Assembly (NCBI GenBank): GCA_963770375.1
Contig: CAVYPM010000017.1
Coordinates: forward strand, 1 to 64,000
Source of the DNA: DASVBE01 sp963770375
GTDB taxonomy: Bacteria > Actinomycetota > Actinomycetes > Streptosporangiales > Streptosporangiaceae
Reading direction: 5' to 3'
Length of the DNA: 64,000 nucleotides
How positions within the stretch are numbered: position 1 is the stretch's first letter; every line of letters begins with the position of its first letter. Below are positions 8,466 to 17,217 of this stretch, piece by piece. The position numbers and the translations under genes are program-made. The notes under the pieces are model-generated. The model was not told the origin of the DNA, made no database searches, and worked only from the letters and a program-made list of their open reading frames with translations.

Positions 8466-9989
8466 TCACGCCTGGCTGTCGCCGCCGTCCCCGCCGTCGC
8501 CACCACCGTTCCCGCCGCCGTCGCCATTGCCCTGGCCGCCGTCCCCGTTCCCCGGGCCGCCGTCCCCGCCGTGGCCGGGCCCATGACCGTGGCCATGGCC
8601 AGGCTGGCCGTGGTCGCCGGGAGCCGGGGACGGCGGCGGCGGAACCGCGCCGATCAGGGTGATCACGCTGCCCGCCGGGCGGCGGCCAGCGGGCTGCACG
8701 GCCAGCACGGTGCCGGGCGGCGCCGCGGCGCTGAGCTGCCAGCGCACCCGGACCTTCAGGCCGTGCCGCTGGAGCAACTGGGCCGCCGCGGTGACCGGCT
8801 GGCCGATCAGCGCGCCGCGGTGCACGTCGACGAGCCGCACCCGGGGATCGGACGGCCGGTGTGTGGCCGACGGCCCGGCCACCGCGGGCGGCGTCGGCAT
8901 CGGGCCGGCCTGGCTGGCCAGGAAGATCCCGCCGGCGAGGGCCGCCGTGGCCAGCGCCGCGACCAGTGCCCAGGACCGGCGGCGCGGCCCCGCCCGGCCG
9001 GGCTGCGGCTGACGCAGGGTCGGCTGGTCGTCGGCCTGCGCAGCGGCCCAGCGCGGCCCCGCCGCGGGGGGCGCCACAGGCCCGGGCGGCGCCGTCGGGC
9101 CGGACCGCTGGGCAGGCACGGGCGGCGCCTGGGCAGGCACCGCCGGCCGCCGGGCGGGCAGCCCTGCTGAGCCGAGCTGGCCGGCCAGCGCGGTGGCGTG
9201 CCGGGCGACCTCGGCGGCGCTGCCCGGGCGGGCCGCGGGGTCCTTGGCGGTCAGGGCCAGGATCAGGGCGGCCAGGCCGGCCGGGACCGAGCCGGGCAGC
9301 GGCGGCAGCGGGCGGTCCCGGTGCGCAAGCGCCAGGGCCAGCGGGTCGCCGGTGAACGGGAGCTCCCCGGTGAGGCACTGGTAGCCAACGATGCCGAGCG
9401 AGTACAGGTCGCCCGCGGCGGTCGCCGTCGCCCCGGCCGCCCGTTCCGGCGCGAGGTAGGCCGGGGTGCCGTAGATCAGCCCGGTGCCGGTCAGCGGGGC
9501 CGACCCGGCCGCGGACGAGATGCCGAAGTCGCTGATCTTCACGGTTCCGCCGGGGGCGATCAGCAGGTTGCCCGGCTTGATGTCCCGGTGGATCAGCCCG
9601 GCCTGGTGCGCGGCGGCCAGCCCGGTGGCGGCCTGGGCCAGCAGCCGGGCCACGCGGCCCGGGGCCAGCGGCCCGTCCTGGAGCAGCACGGACAGCGGCG
9701 GCCCGTCGATCAGCTCCAGGACCAGGAACGGCGGGCAGGGCGGGTCCGGCTCGCCGTAGTCGTAGACCCGGGCCACGTTCTCGTGGCTGAGCCGGCCGGC
9801 GTTGCGCGCCTCGGCGCGGAACCGGGCCAGCGCCTCGTCATCCTGGGTGAACCCCGGGTAGGGCAGCTTGACCGCGACCGGCCGGGCCAGGACCAGATCA
9901 GTCGCCCGCCAGACCTCGCTGAAGCCGCCCGCGCCGATCCGCTCCGCTAGCTCGTACCGGCCGCCTAGTACGAGACGGGAGGCCAGCAT
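8466..9989 (-). CDS. Receptor-type Ser/Thr protein kinase with one PASTA-like domain
   Basis: A 507-residue eukaryotic-type kinase. The catalytic domain (about 10-265) has the glycine loop GAGGFSEV, VAVKLP with the ATP-site Lys, catalytic loop LIHRDIKPGNLL, and DFGISS. An Ala/Pro-rich juxtamembrane linker follows, then one transmembrane helix (about 350-370, WALVAALATAALAGGIFLAS). The extracytoplasmic part has a PASTA-like unit (VTAAAQLLQRHGLKVRV ... PPGTVLAVQP) and ends in a tail of about 60 residues made almost only of Gly, Asp, His and Asn. PASTA kinases sense cell-wall fragments, but one domain is fewer than PknB-type kinases carry. The gene is monocistronic by spacing. ATG at 9989. Confidence 0.88.
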   Translation of the reverse strand: MLASRLVLGGRYELAERIGAGGFSEVWRATDLVLARPVAVKLPYPGFTQDDEALARFRAEARNAGRLSHENVARVYDYGEPDPPCPPFLVLELIDGPPLSVLLQDGPLAPGRVARLLAQAATGLAAAHQAGLIHRDIKPGNLLIAPGGTVKISDFGISSAAGSAPLTGTGLIYGTPAYLAPERAAGATATAAGDLYSLGIVGYQCLTGELPFTGDPLALALAHRDRPLPPLPGSVPAGLAALILALTAKDPAARPGSAAEVARHATALAGQLGSAGLPARRPAVPAQAPPVPAQRSGPTAPPGPVAPPAAGPRWAAAQADDQPTLRQPQPGRAGPRRRSWALVAALATAALAGGIFLASQAGPMPTPPAVAGPSATHRPSDPRVRLVDVHRGALIGQPVTAAAQLLQRHGLKVRVRWQLSAAAPPGTVLAVQPAGRRPAGSVITLIGAVPPPPSPAPGDHGQPGHGHGHGPGHGGDGGPGNGDGGQGNGDGGGNGGGDGGDGGDSQA

Positions 9990-10053
9990 ATGCCTCGCCC
10001 TACCCGGGGAACCGCGGTCTAACCCGGCCGGCCGGCTGCCGGTCAGCGCCCGG

Positions 10054-12000
10054 TCACCGGCCGGCCAGCCAGGCGAATCCCCAGGCGGGCAGCTGGACCC
10101 GGTCGGCCCACAGCGTCGTGCCCGGCTCCGTGCCGTGCACCAGCCGGGCCTGGTCCAGCCCGGCCCGCGCGATCACCTCCGCGTCCACGGTGACCGCGGT
10201 GTCGCTGAAGTTGGTCAGCGACAGGAACGGGGCGCTGCGCGGGTGCGCCCGCCGGAAAGCCAGCACGCTGCGGTGCCCGGTGGGGATGACCTCGGTCTGC
10301 CCGCCCGAGCGCAGCGCGAGCAGCCCGCGGCGGGCCCGGCTGAGCGCGGCCAGGGCCCCGAACACCTGCCCTTCCAGGGCCGACGGGTCGTGCCGCCGGG
10401 CCGCGGCGGCCCAGTCCATCCGCGGGCGGTGCATCCACCGGTTATCGCCGGCCTGCGCCGGGTCGCGTGACCAGCTGTGGTCATTCCGTATCCCCAACTC
10501 ATCGCCCATGTAAATAAGCGGGATACCGCCGAACGAGAAGGCCACCGCGTACAGGGATACGAGCCGGCGGACCGCGGCGGCCAGCCCGGCCCGGTCACCG
10601 GCCGCCAGCGCGGCCTCGATGCCGCACAGCGCGGCGGCGGTACCGGAGATCCGGGCGTCGCCGGTAGCGGGGTTCTCCTGGAACAGCGCGCCGCGGGCGA
10701 ACGAGCCGGGGAACCGGCCCGCGTAGAACTCGCTGAGGAACCGGCGGTGCGCGTACCCGTCCAGGCCCACCGCGGCCGCGTCCGTGTCGGTCACCGCCCA
10801 GCCGATGTCGTCGTGGCAGCGCACGTAGGTGACCCAGGCGGTGGCCGGGGGCACCGGGCGGCGCCGGGACAGCGCGTGACCGGCCAGCCGCGCGTCCCTG
10901 GTGGCCAGCGTGGACCACAGCATGACCATGAGCTGGTTGTCGTAGGCCAGGTCGCATTCCGGCCGGTAGCGATCGTGCCCGCCGACGTACTGGACCAGCT
11001 GGTCCGGGCCGACGATGGCCTCGGCCTTGAGCAGCAGGCCGGGCGCGGCCAGCCGGGTCAGCGCGCGCAGCGCCTGCACGATCAGGTGGGCCTCGGGCTG
11101 GTTCTGGCAGTCGGTGCCCGTGCGCTTCCACAGGAACGGCGCGGCGTCCAGCCTGAGGACGTCGACGCCGCGGTTGGCCAGGGTCAGCATCACGCCGAGC
11201 ATGGCGCGCAGCACGGACGGGCTGGCCCAGTTGAGGTCCCACTGGTAGCGGTGGAACGTGGTCCAGACCCAGCCCAGGCCGGGCACCTCGGTGAAGCTTC
11301 CGGGGGCGTTGTCCGGGAACACCTCGGGCAGGGTCCGCTCGTACTCGTCCGGCTCGGCCCGGTCCGGGTAGATGAGGTACATGTCCTTATAGGCCGGGTC
11401 GCCGGCCTGGGCCTGGCGGGCCCAGGGGTGCTCGGCCGCGGTGTGGTTCAGCACCAGGTCGATGCACAGCGCCATGCCGCGGGCGTGCAGGTCCGCGGCC
11501 AGTTCCTCGAGCTCGGCCATGGTGCCCAGGCGCGGGTCCACCGCGTCGTAGTCGGTCACCGCGTAGCCGCCGTCGCTGTCCCCCGCCCGGGGCCGCAGCA
11601 GCGGCATCAGGTGCAGGTAGCTGACCCCCAGCTCGGCCAGGTAGTCGAGGCGGCCGCGCAGCCCGGCCAGCGACCCGGCGAACCGGTCCGCGTAGCAGAC
11701 GTAGCCGATCATGCGGGACCGCTGGAACCAGGCCGGGTCGATCTCCCTTCTCCGGTCGAGCATCCGCAGCGCGGCGGGCCGCCGGGCGGCCGCGTCCAGA
11801 GCGTCCATGATCAGGCCGGCGATCAGGCTGCCGCCGTCCCCGGCCGCGGCGCCGTACACCTGCTCCAGCGGCTCGGTGATGTCGAACGACAGCTGCTCCA
11901 GGCGGGCCAGGAAGGCGTCCGCCTCGGCCGGGCCGAGCCGGTCCCTGGCCGCCTGCTCGAGGGCCGCGCCGCCCAGCCGCGCCGCCAGGGTCATCGCCAC
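10054..12000 (-). CDS. Amylosucrase-like GH13 alpha-glucan enzyme
   Basis: A 648-residue GH13 protein, the usual length for amylosucrases (about 630-650). An N-terminal helical region (1-90) precedes the (beta/alpha)8 barrel beginning MIGYVCYADRFAGSLAGL. Family motifs: CIDLVLNHTAAEHPWA, nucleophile Asp in DVLRLDAAPFLWK, acid/base Glu in LLLKAEAIVGP, third Asp in YVRCHDDIGWA. The B-domain has DMYLIYPDR and TLPEVFPD, and the C-terminal beta-domain ends WGFAWLAGR. The enzyme transfers glucose from sucrose to glucan, or hydrolyses/isomerises sucrose; substrate is by family only. Cytoplasmic, no signal peptide. It stands alone, with about 64 bp to the kinase gene downstream. Confidence 0.85.
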   Translation of the reverse strand: MAMTLAARLGGAALEQAARDRLGPAEADAFLARLEQLSFDITEPLEQVYGAAAGDGGSLIAGLIMDALDAAARRPAALRMLDRRREIDPAWFQRSRMIGYVCYADRFAGSLAGLRGRLDYLAELGVSYLHLMPLLRPRAGDSDGGYAVTDYDAVDPRLGTMAELEELAADLHARGMALCIDLVLNHTAAEHPWARQAQAGDPAYKDMYLIYPDRAEPDEYERTLPEVFPDNAPGSFTEVPGLGWVWTTFHRYQWDLNWASPSVLRAMLGVMLTLANRGVDVLRLDAAPFLWKRTGTDCQNQPEAHLIVQALRALTRLAAPGLLLKAEAIVGPDQLVQYVGGHDRYRPECDLAYDNQLMVMLWSTLATRDARLAGHALSRRRPVPPATAWVTYVRCHDDIGWAVTDTDAAAVGLDGYAHRRFLSEFYAGRFPGSFARGALFQENPATGDARISGTAAALCGIEAALAAGDRAGLAAAVRRLVSLYAVAFSFGGIPLIYMGDELGIRNDHSWSRDPAQAGDNRWMHRPRMDWAAAARRHDPSALEGQVFGALAALSRARRGLLALRSGGQTEVIPTGHRSVLAFRRAHPRSAPFLSLTNFSDTAVTVDAEVIARAGLDQARLVHGTEPGTTLWADRVQLPAWGFAWLAGR

Positions 12001-12083
12001 CTCCCAGGGTAGGAATGCCGCAAACCGGGGTGCGGTAATCCCGGTCTCGCCCGGCGGTGCCCGCCGCTGGCAGGATCAGCAGG

Positions 12084-12653
12084 ATGCAGGTGTTCCTGGA
12101 GACTGACCGGCTGATACTGCGCCGGTTCACCGGCGACGACGCGGACCTCCTGGTGGAGCTGGACGCCGACCCCGAGGTGATGCGCTACATCAACGGCGGC
12201 GAGCCGACCAGCCGCGCTGAGGTGGTCGACGAGGTGCTGCCCGCGTTCCTGCGCTACTACGAGCGCTATCCGGGATACGGCTTCTGGGCCGCGATCGAGA
12301 AGTCCACCGGAGAGTTCCTGGGCTGGTTCCATTTCCGGCCCAAGGAGGACGGCTACGAGGACGAGCCGGAACTCGGCTACCGGCTGCGCCGGTCCGCGTG
12401 GGGCAAGGGGTACGCCACCGAGGGCTCGCGGGCGCTGATCGACAAGGGCTTCGCCGAGTTCGGCGCGCAGCGGGTGTACGCCGAGACGATGTCCGTCAAC
12501 ACCGCGTCCCGCCGGGTGATGGAGAAGTCCGGGCTGCGGTTCGCCCGGACGTTCCACGCGGAGTGGCCGGTCCGCATCCCGGGCGACGAGCACGGCGACG
12601 TGGAGTACGCGCTGGACCGCGACGAATGGGAGCAGGACCGGGCCGGCGGATAG
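12084..12653 (+). CDS. RimJ/RimL-type GNAT acetyltransferase
   Basis: A 189-residue GNAT of the Acetyltransf_3 type. It begins MQVFLETDRLILRRFTGDDA, has YGFWAAIEKSTGEFLGWFHF, then the acetyl-CoA site LGYRLRRSAWGKGYATEGSR (R-x-x-G-x-G/A pattern), and VYAETMSVNTASRRVMEKSGL. Such enzymes acetylate protein N-termini or small amines. ATG 12084 is chosen over an upstream GTG-less extension from 12057 because the family alignment begins at MQVFLETDRL and AGCAGG precedes it. Divergent from the amylosucrase gene. The stop codon abuts the first copy of the intergenic repeat. Confidence 0.82.
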   Translation: MQVFLETDRLILRRFTGDDADLLVELDADPEVMRYINGGEPTSRAEVVDEVLPAFLRYYERYPGYGFWAAIEKSTGEFLGWFHFRPKEDGYEDEPELGYRLRRSAWGKGYATEGSRALIDKGFAEFGAQRVYAETMSVNTASRRVMEKSGLRFARTFHAEWPVRIPGDEHGDVEYALDRDEWEQDRAGG

Positions 12654-12933
12654 CTCGCCAGCTAGCCGCCGGCGGAGCCGGCCAGCGAGCGCAGCGCCGC
12701 GGCGCTGTTTTCCTGACGAGCGATGAGGCGCGACGAAGGAGCGCCGAGGGAGCGAGGAGGGAAGGCAGCGCTCATAGCGGCCCTGCGCTCGCCAGCTAGC
12801 CGCCGGCGGAGCCGGCCAGCGAGCGCAGCGCCGCGGCGCTGTTTTCCTGACGAGCGATGAGGCGCGACGAAGGAGCGCCGAGGGAGCGAGGAGGGAAGGC
12901 AGCGCTCATAGCGGCCCTGCGCTCGCCAGCTAG
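12653..12933. repeat. Exact tandem pair of a 134-bp GC-rich repeat
   Basis: Two identical 134-bp units start at 12653 and 12787, and a third begins at 12921 but stops after 13 bp (GCTCGCCAGCTAG). Each unit has a hairpin (GCCGGC-GGA-GCCGGC, enclosed by GCTCGC/GCGAGC), then the 14-bp perfect palindrome AGCGCCGCGGCGCT followed by GTTTT, then a purine-rich GAGCGATGAGGCGCGACGAA region. The same core recurs at 24.97, 41.1, 61.0 and 61.9 kb. The partial third copy supplies the TAG stop of the ATP-binding protein gene that reads in from the other side. Confidence 0.9.
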
Positions 12934-13448
12934 CACGGCCAGCCGAGGCGGGCCAGGAGGTCCGCGGCCAGCTCGCGGACCGGGCGGTCGCCCTGGAGCA
13001 GGATGTCCTCGGCGCCCACCCCGCCGCCGGACTCGATCTGCCTGGCCGCCTCGCGCAGGTTGTCCTGGCGCTCCGCGGTGGGGTCGGGACCCAGCCGCTG
13101 CCCGATGACGTCCAGCGGGACCTCGATCCGGGCGACGCGCATCGGGAACCCGAGCGCCTGCCGGACCGCGTGCGCCTCGCTGATGTCCTCGATGTACCAC
13201 GCCAGGATGTACCAGCGGATGCCGGCGGCCAGGTAGTTGGCCGTCACCGCGGTCAGGTTGGGCAGCGTCATCGCGAGGTCGGCGTCCCGGCTGGCGTCGG
13301 CGGCGGAGCCGGTCCAGGCCCAGCCCAGGTAGTCCAGGTCCAGCAGCGCGTGCGGCTCGTGCCGCAGCCCGAGAAGGTACGACATCTCCGCCGCCAGCGT
13401 GCTCTTCCCCGACCCGTAGGGGCCGATGATCAGCACACCCTCCAGCAT
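12930..13448 (-). CDS. Small P-loop ATP/GTP-binding protein (kinase-like)
   Basis: A 172-residue P-loop protein. Walker A is IIGPYGSGKST right at the N-terminus (MLEGVLIIGPYGSGKS), with ALLDLDYLGWAW as the probable acidic/Walker B segment and a helical C-terminus carrying RIEVPLDVIGQRL and RQDNLREAARQIE. The size and layout resemble small nucleoside or shikimate-type kinases, or adenylylsulfate-kinase-like proteins; the substrate is not clear. ATG at 13448 or GTG at 13460 could start it. The last codons and TAG stop come from the edge of the repeat element. Convergent with the GNAT gene. Confidence 0.65.
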   Translation of the reverse strand: MLEGVLIIGPYGSGKSTLAAEMSYLLGLRHEPHALLDLDYLGWAWTGSAADASRDADLAMTLPNLTAVTANYLAAGIRWYILAWYIEDISEAHAVRQALGFPMRVARIEVPLDVIGQRLGPDPTAERQDNLREAARQIESGGGVGAEDILLQGDRPVRELAADLLARLGWPC

Positions 13449-13501
13449 CGGCGTCTCCACGGCGGACAGCCTATGGAGACCGGCACCGCGGGGCCAGCGA
13501 G

Positions 13502-16060
13502 TTACCCGCCGCCGAAGCAGACGAAGCCCGCCTGGCCGGCCGAGGGGAGCGCCGTGGCCAGTGCGGCGGCGGGCGCCGCGCCGGCGGCCACCGCCCGGTG
13601 AAATCCGGTCATCGCGGCCATCGCGGTCCCGTCGCCGACCCGGGCCACGCTGGCCACCACGGTCGCGGCGCCCGCGGTGAGCAGGGCGGTGACGATGCCG
13701 AACGTCTCGTCGCCGGGCCGCACGTCGGTCAGCCCGAGATCGCAGCAGGACAGCACGACCATCCGCGGCACCCGGGCGAGCCGCTGCAGGTCGTAACCGA
13801 GCAGCGGGCCGCCGGCCAGTTCCAGGGTGGCGAACAGCGCGTTCTCGGCCTGATGCTGACCGTGCGCGGCGAGGTGCGCGATCCCGGCCTGCTCCAGGCC
13901 GGCCAGGGTGGCGGCGGGGGTGGCCGTTTCGCCGGTCAGCACGATCGCTTCCTGGTGCCCGGCGGCGACCGCGGTGATCTCCGCGTTCCCGCGGTCGTTG
14001 CCGGGGCCGGCCACGAGCAGGGCCGGCCCGGGGGTGGCCGGGCGCTGGCGGGCGGCCAGCCAGGCGGTGGCCGACGGCGCGACCGTGACCGGCCGGCCGG
14101 CGCAGCCCGGCAGCACCGCCCACGGCACCGTGGCCAGAAGGCCGGTCGGGACCACGACCAGGTCCCGGTCGCCGGCGTCGGCCAGCAGCGGCGTGAGCAC
14201 GGCGGCGGCCACCGCGGCGGCGTCTCTTGCGGTGGCTTCCCGTACCGCTGTGGCCAGCCGGTCCGGCAGCACCCGGCCGGCCTGCGCGTCCAGGTCGGCG
14301 CGGAGCCGCAGCACGGCCTCGGCCGCGGCGGCGTAGGGGCCGAGCGGGCGCAGCCGTGCGCGATCGCCGGTGATCACCAGCGCGGCCAGGTCCGGGCCCT
14401 GCCGCAGGTAGCTGACCAGGACCGCGCCGCTGAGGGCGGCCCGGACCGCGGCCAGCGGGGCGGGCGCCGCGGGCGGGACGGTGCGCCGCCCGGGGGTGGC
14501 CCAGGACTGCTCGCGGACCCGGCGCTGGAGGGCGTCGATCCGGCCGGGCAGGCCGCCGGCCGGCCGCCCGGCCAGCTCCGCGGCCCGCAGCGAAGACCGG
14601 GCCTGGCGCAGTTCCTCCAGCGCCGCCGCGGCGTCCGGGTGGTCCGGCGGCCGGACCGGGGGCAGCAGCAGGGCCTGCGCCCGGGCCCGTTCGGCCCACC
14701 GGTAGACGGCGGCGGGCGAGCCGCTCGCGGCCGCCGCGGCCAGCCCGGCCCGGGCCAGGTCCTGCCCGTGCACCGCGGCGCCGGTCTGCAGGTCGAGGCA
14801 GCCGAACTGGGCCCGGTGCCGGTGCAGCGCGGTCAGCCCGGCGGTCAGCTCGCGGGCCGCCGCCGCGGGCTGGCCGGTGGCGGTGGCCAGCTCGGCCCGG
14901 GTCAGCCGCCACAGCAGCCGGGTGTCCAGCCGGTCGATGCGGCCGGGACGGCCGGCCCGGTCCGCGGCCCTGGCGGCCGGACCGGGACGGCCGACGGCGA
15001 TCATCGCCCGGGCCGCGACCAGGCCGGCCACCCGGGCGTCCTCGGCCAGCCCCAGCCGGCCGAGCCGTCCGGCCAGCGCCTGGGCGCGGGTGGCGATCAC
15101 GGTGGCGGGGTCGCCGCCCGCGGCCAGGCTGGCCCGCAGCCCGGTCAGCGTGGCGATCGCGGTGCGCCGGGCGTTGCCGCGCTGACGGAACCGGCCGGCC
15201 GCGTCCGCGGCCCACTGCGCGGCGGCGTCCGGCTGCCTGGCCAGCAGCGCAGCCTCGGCCCGGACCTGCGCGGCGTCCGCCGCGGTGTAGCTGAGCTGCT
15301 GCGCGGCGGCCTGCTCGGCGGCGTCCGCCAGTTCCCGGTCGGCCTCGCTGAACAGCCCGGCGGCCAGCAGCCCGCGGGACCGCTCGACCGCGAGGCTGGC
15401 CAGCCGGCCGGGGGCCAGCCGCTCGTAGTCGGCCCGGGCGGCGGTGAACGCGGCCAGCGCCGCGGGCAGGTCACCGGCCACCACGTCCATGCAGCCGAGG
15501 TTGACCTGGCTCAGCGCGACGTGCAGGGCCAGGCCGTGGCGGGCCGCGATCTTGCCGCAGCGGTGCAGGTCGGCCCGGGCCTGCCGGATATTGCCGGTCT
15601 CCAGGTGCACCAGGCTGCGGTTGTTGAGCGCCTTGACCAGGTCCAGCGGGCTGGCCCGCTCGGTGAGCAGGGTGACCGCCTGGTCGTACTGGGCCAGGGC
15701 CAGGTCGTAGCGGCCGCTGCGCTTGAGCAGCAGGGCTCGCTGGGCGTGCAGGACCGGCCGCTGGGCCGCGGTGACGTGCTGCTCGGCCTCGTCCAGCAGG
15801 GCGAACCCGGTGTCCACCTGGCCGCGCTCGGACTCGGCCCAGGCCAGGCTGATCAGCAGCCGGCCGTGCAGCTCGGCCAGGGCAGGATCGCCGCCGCTTT
15901 GCGCGGCCTGGCCGGTCAGCCGCAGCCCGGCGCGGAGCGTGCGGACCGCGCTGGCCGGGCGGCCGTTGTCGCTGGCCGCCAGCCCGGCCGCGTGCAGCCG
16001 GGCAACCCGGTCCGCCAGGGCCTGCGCGCCGTCCTGGGCGGGGGCCTGCGCGGCGGGCAC
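13502..16060 (-). CDS. TPR-CHAT domain protein (caspase-like protease)
   Basis: An 852-residue protein with about 400 residues of TPR-like helical repeats (for example ALLLKRSGRYDLALAQYDQA and VKALNNRSLVHLETGNIRQA) and a C-terminal CHAT domain. The CHAT His lies in IAHLAAHGQHQ (near residue 733) and the Cys in VVLSCCDLG (near 773), followed by the GDETFGIVTALLTAGA helix. These are the residues used by CHAT/separase-type caspase relatives, so a cysteine protease is plausible. It is the last gene of a minus-strand operon after a small beta protein, a sigma factor and an S8 subtilase. I infer the TPRs bind a partner that triggers cleavage. Confidence 0.85.
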   Translation of the reverse strand: MPAAQAPAQDGAQALADRVARLHAAGLAASDNGRPASAVRTLRAGLRLTGQAAQSGGDPALAELHGRLLISLAWAESERGQVDTGFALLDEAEQHVTAAQRPVLHAQRALLLKRSGRYDLALAQYDQAVTLLTERASPLDLVKALNNRSLVHLETGNIRQARADLHRCGKIAARHGLALHVALSQVNLGCMDVVAGDLPAALAAFTAARADYERLAPGRLASLAVERSRGLLAAGLFSEADRELADAAEQAAAQQLSYTAADAAQVRAEAALLARQPDAAAQWAADAAGRFRQRGNARRTAIATLTGLRASLAAGGDPATVIATRAQALAGRLGRLGLAEDARVAGLVAARAMIAVGRPGPAARAADRAGRPGRIDRLDTRLLWRLTRAELATATGQPAAAARELTAGLTALHRHRAQFGCLDLQTGAAVHGQDLARAGLAAAAASGSPAAVYRWAERARAQALLLPPVRPPDHPDAAAALEELRQARSSLRAAELAGRPAGGLPGRIDALQRRVREQSWATPGRRTVPPAAPAPLAAVRAALSGAVLVSYLRQGPDLAALVITGDRARLRPLGPYAAAAEAVLRLRADLDAQAGRVLPDRLATAVREATARDAAAVAAAVLTPLLADAGDRDLVVVPTGLLATVPWAVLPGCAGRPVTVAPSATAWLAARQRPATPGPALLVAGPGNDRGNAEITAVAAGHQEAIVLTGETATPAATLAGLEQAGIAHLAAHGQHQAENALFATLELAGGPLLGYDLQRLARVPRMVVLSCCDLGLTDVRPGDETFGIVTALLTAGAATVVASVARVGDGTAMAAMTGFHRAVAAGAAPAAALATALPSAGQAGFVCFGGG

Positions 16061-16071
16061 GTCCGAGGATC

Positions 16072-16575
16072 TCAGAGGGTGAAGGCGGGCGTCACGACCC
16101 GCGGGGCGGTGCCGCCGGGCGGCGGCTGGACCAGCAGCTGGGCGATCCCGCGCGGGACCCGGTCGAACACGAACCGGCCCGCCTCATCGGCGGTGGCGAT
16201 GCGGGACGGGACCGGTTCCGGCAGCCGCAGCTCGACCTGGAGCGCGGCGGCCGGGGCCAGCCAGCCGTCGATGCGGACCTGGCCGTCGGGCCGGGCCACG
16301 ATCGAGATCAGCACGGTGCGGCTGCCGGCCTCGAAGGTGATCGAGTGGGTCCGCTCGCTGCTGCGCGCGCCGGACCCGGCGGTCAGCTGCTCGCTGAGCC
16401 TGGCCACCTCGGCGTCCACCGACTCCAGCGCGATCGCGAACGAGACCTGCTCGTCCAGGCCGGGCGGCGGTGGGTCGAGCAGGCCGTCGAGCACCGCGAG
16501 CCGGTCCAGGATCGCCTGGTCCGCGTCGTCAAGCAGGCCCTCAGCGCCGAGCGGGCCGTCCGCCGGGATGGTCAT
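16072..16575 (-). CDS. Small protein with beta-sandwich (carboxypeptidase regulatory-like) C-terminus
   Basis: A 167-residue protein. The N-terminal half is acidic and helical (GLLDDADQAILDRLAVLDG, EQVSFAIALESVDAEVARLSEQL). The C-terminal half is a beta-sandwich with VLISIVARPDGQVRIDGWL, LQVELRLPEPVPS and ADEAGRFVFDRVPRG, similar to carboxypeptidase regulatory/Cna-B-like domains. Its ATG overlaps the sigma-factor stop (ATGA at 16572-16575), and the CHAT gene starts 12 bp after its own stop. In this position it could be the sigma factor's partner (anti-sigma or adaptor), but that rests on context only. No membrane segment is present. Confidence 0.65.
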   Translation of the reverse strand: MTIPADGPLGAEGLLDDADQAILDRLAVLDGLLDPPPPGLDEQVSFAIALESVDAEVARLSEQLTAGSGARSSERTHSITFEAGSRTVLISIVARPDGQVRIDGWLAPAAALQVELRLPEPVPSRIATADEAGRFVFDRVPRGIAQLLVQPPPGGTAPRVVTPAFTL

Positions 16576-17216
16576 GGTCCGCTCCAGCTAGGGTCCGCGG
16601 CCAGCAGGGCCCGGAGCTTGGCCAGGCAGCGGCCGCGGGTGGGGCCAATGCTGCCGACCGGCATGCCGAGCGCCTCGGCGACCGCGGTGTAGTCGGGCCG
16701 GCTGACCTGCGCGACGATGCGCAGCAGCTCCTGGCAGCGGTCGGACAGCAGGCGGAACGCCCGCCACAGGGCCTGATCCCGTTCGTCGGTGAGCAGCCGG
16801 TCGCCCGGCCGGGGGCCGGGGTCGGGGACCGCGTCGAGGCTGTCCGCGGAGCCGGGGCCGGAGACGTGGCGGCGGGCCTGCTCGCGGACCCGCCACGCCT
16901 CCCGCCGGGTCGCGGTGATCAGCCACGCGGTCAGCGCCTGCGGGGAACGGATGTCGTTCAGCCGGCGCACCAGCTCCAGCCAGCTGGTCTGCACCACGTC
17001 GGCGGCTTCCTCGGCGGCCAGGCCCTGGGCCCTGGCCACCCGCCACAGCAGCGGGTTCAGCTGGGCCACGACCTCGCGCATCGCGGCCTGATCCCCGGCC
17101 CTGGCCTGCTCGAAGGACACGCCGAGCCGGGCCGCGCGGTCAGCCGCCGCGTGGCCCGGGCCGGTTTGCGCGTGTCCAGGGCCGGCTCCCCCGCGACCGA
17201 GCGTCACAGCCGCCAT
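16572..17216 (-). CDS. Sigma-70 family (ECF-like) RNA polymerase sigma factor
   Basis: A 214-residue sigma factor. Region 2: MREVVAQLNPLLWRVARAQGL, EEAADVVQTSWLELVRRL and SPQALTAWLITATRREAWR (core and -10 contacts). A linker of about 30 residues follows, then region 4: LWRAFRLLSDRCQELLRIV and DYTAVAEALGMPVGSIGPTRGRCLAKLR as the -35 helix-turn-helix. The N-terminus has about 40 extra residues rich in Gly/Ala/His. The start ATG 17216 lies 1 nt after the subtilase TAA and the stop overlaps the next gene, so the four genes form one transcript. No membrane anti-sigma is adjacent. Confidence 0.85.
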   Translation of the reverse strand: MAAVTLGRGGAGPGHAQTGPGHAAADRAARLGVSFEQARAGDQAAMREVVAQLNPLLWRVARAQGLAAEEAADVVQTSWLELVRRLNDIRSPQALTAWLITATRREAWRVREQARRHVSGPGSADSLDAVPDPGPRPGDRLLTDERDQALWRAFRLLSDRCQELLRIVAQVSRPDYTAVAEALGMPVGSIGPTRGRCLAKLRALLAADPSWSGP

Positions 17217-17217
17217 G

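Noticed and set aside
12857..13108. Peptides such as MRRDEGAPRERGG encoded in the repeats
   Set aside because: The same frame occurs in several repeat copies and merges into different flanking sequences; the repeat is better read as noncoding.
13598..16591. A 997-residue plus-strand frame opposite the CHAT gene
   Set aside because: Gly/Arg/Gln-rich shadow frame of high-GC DNA; no domain and no ribosome site.
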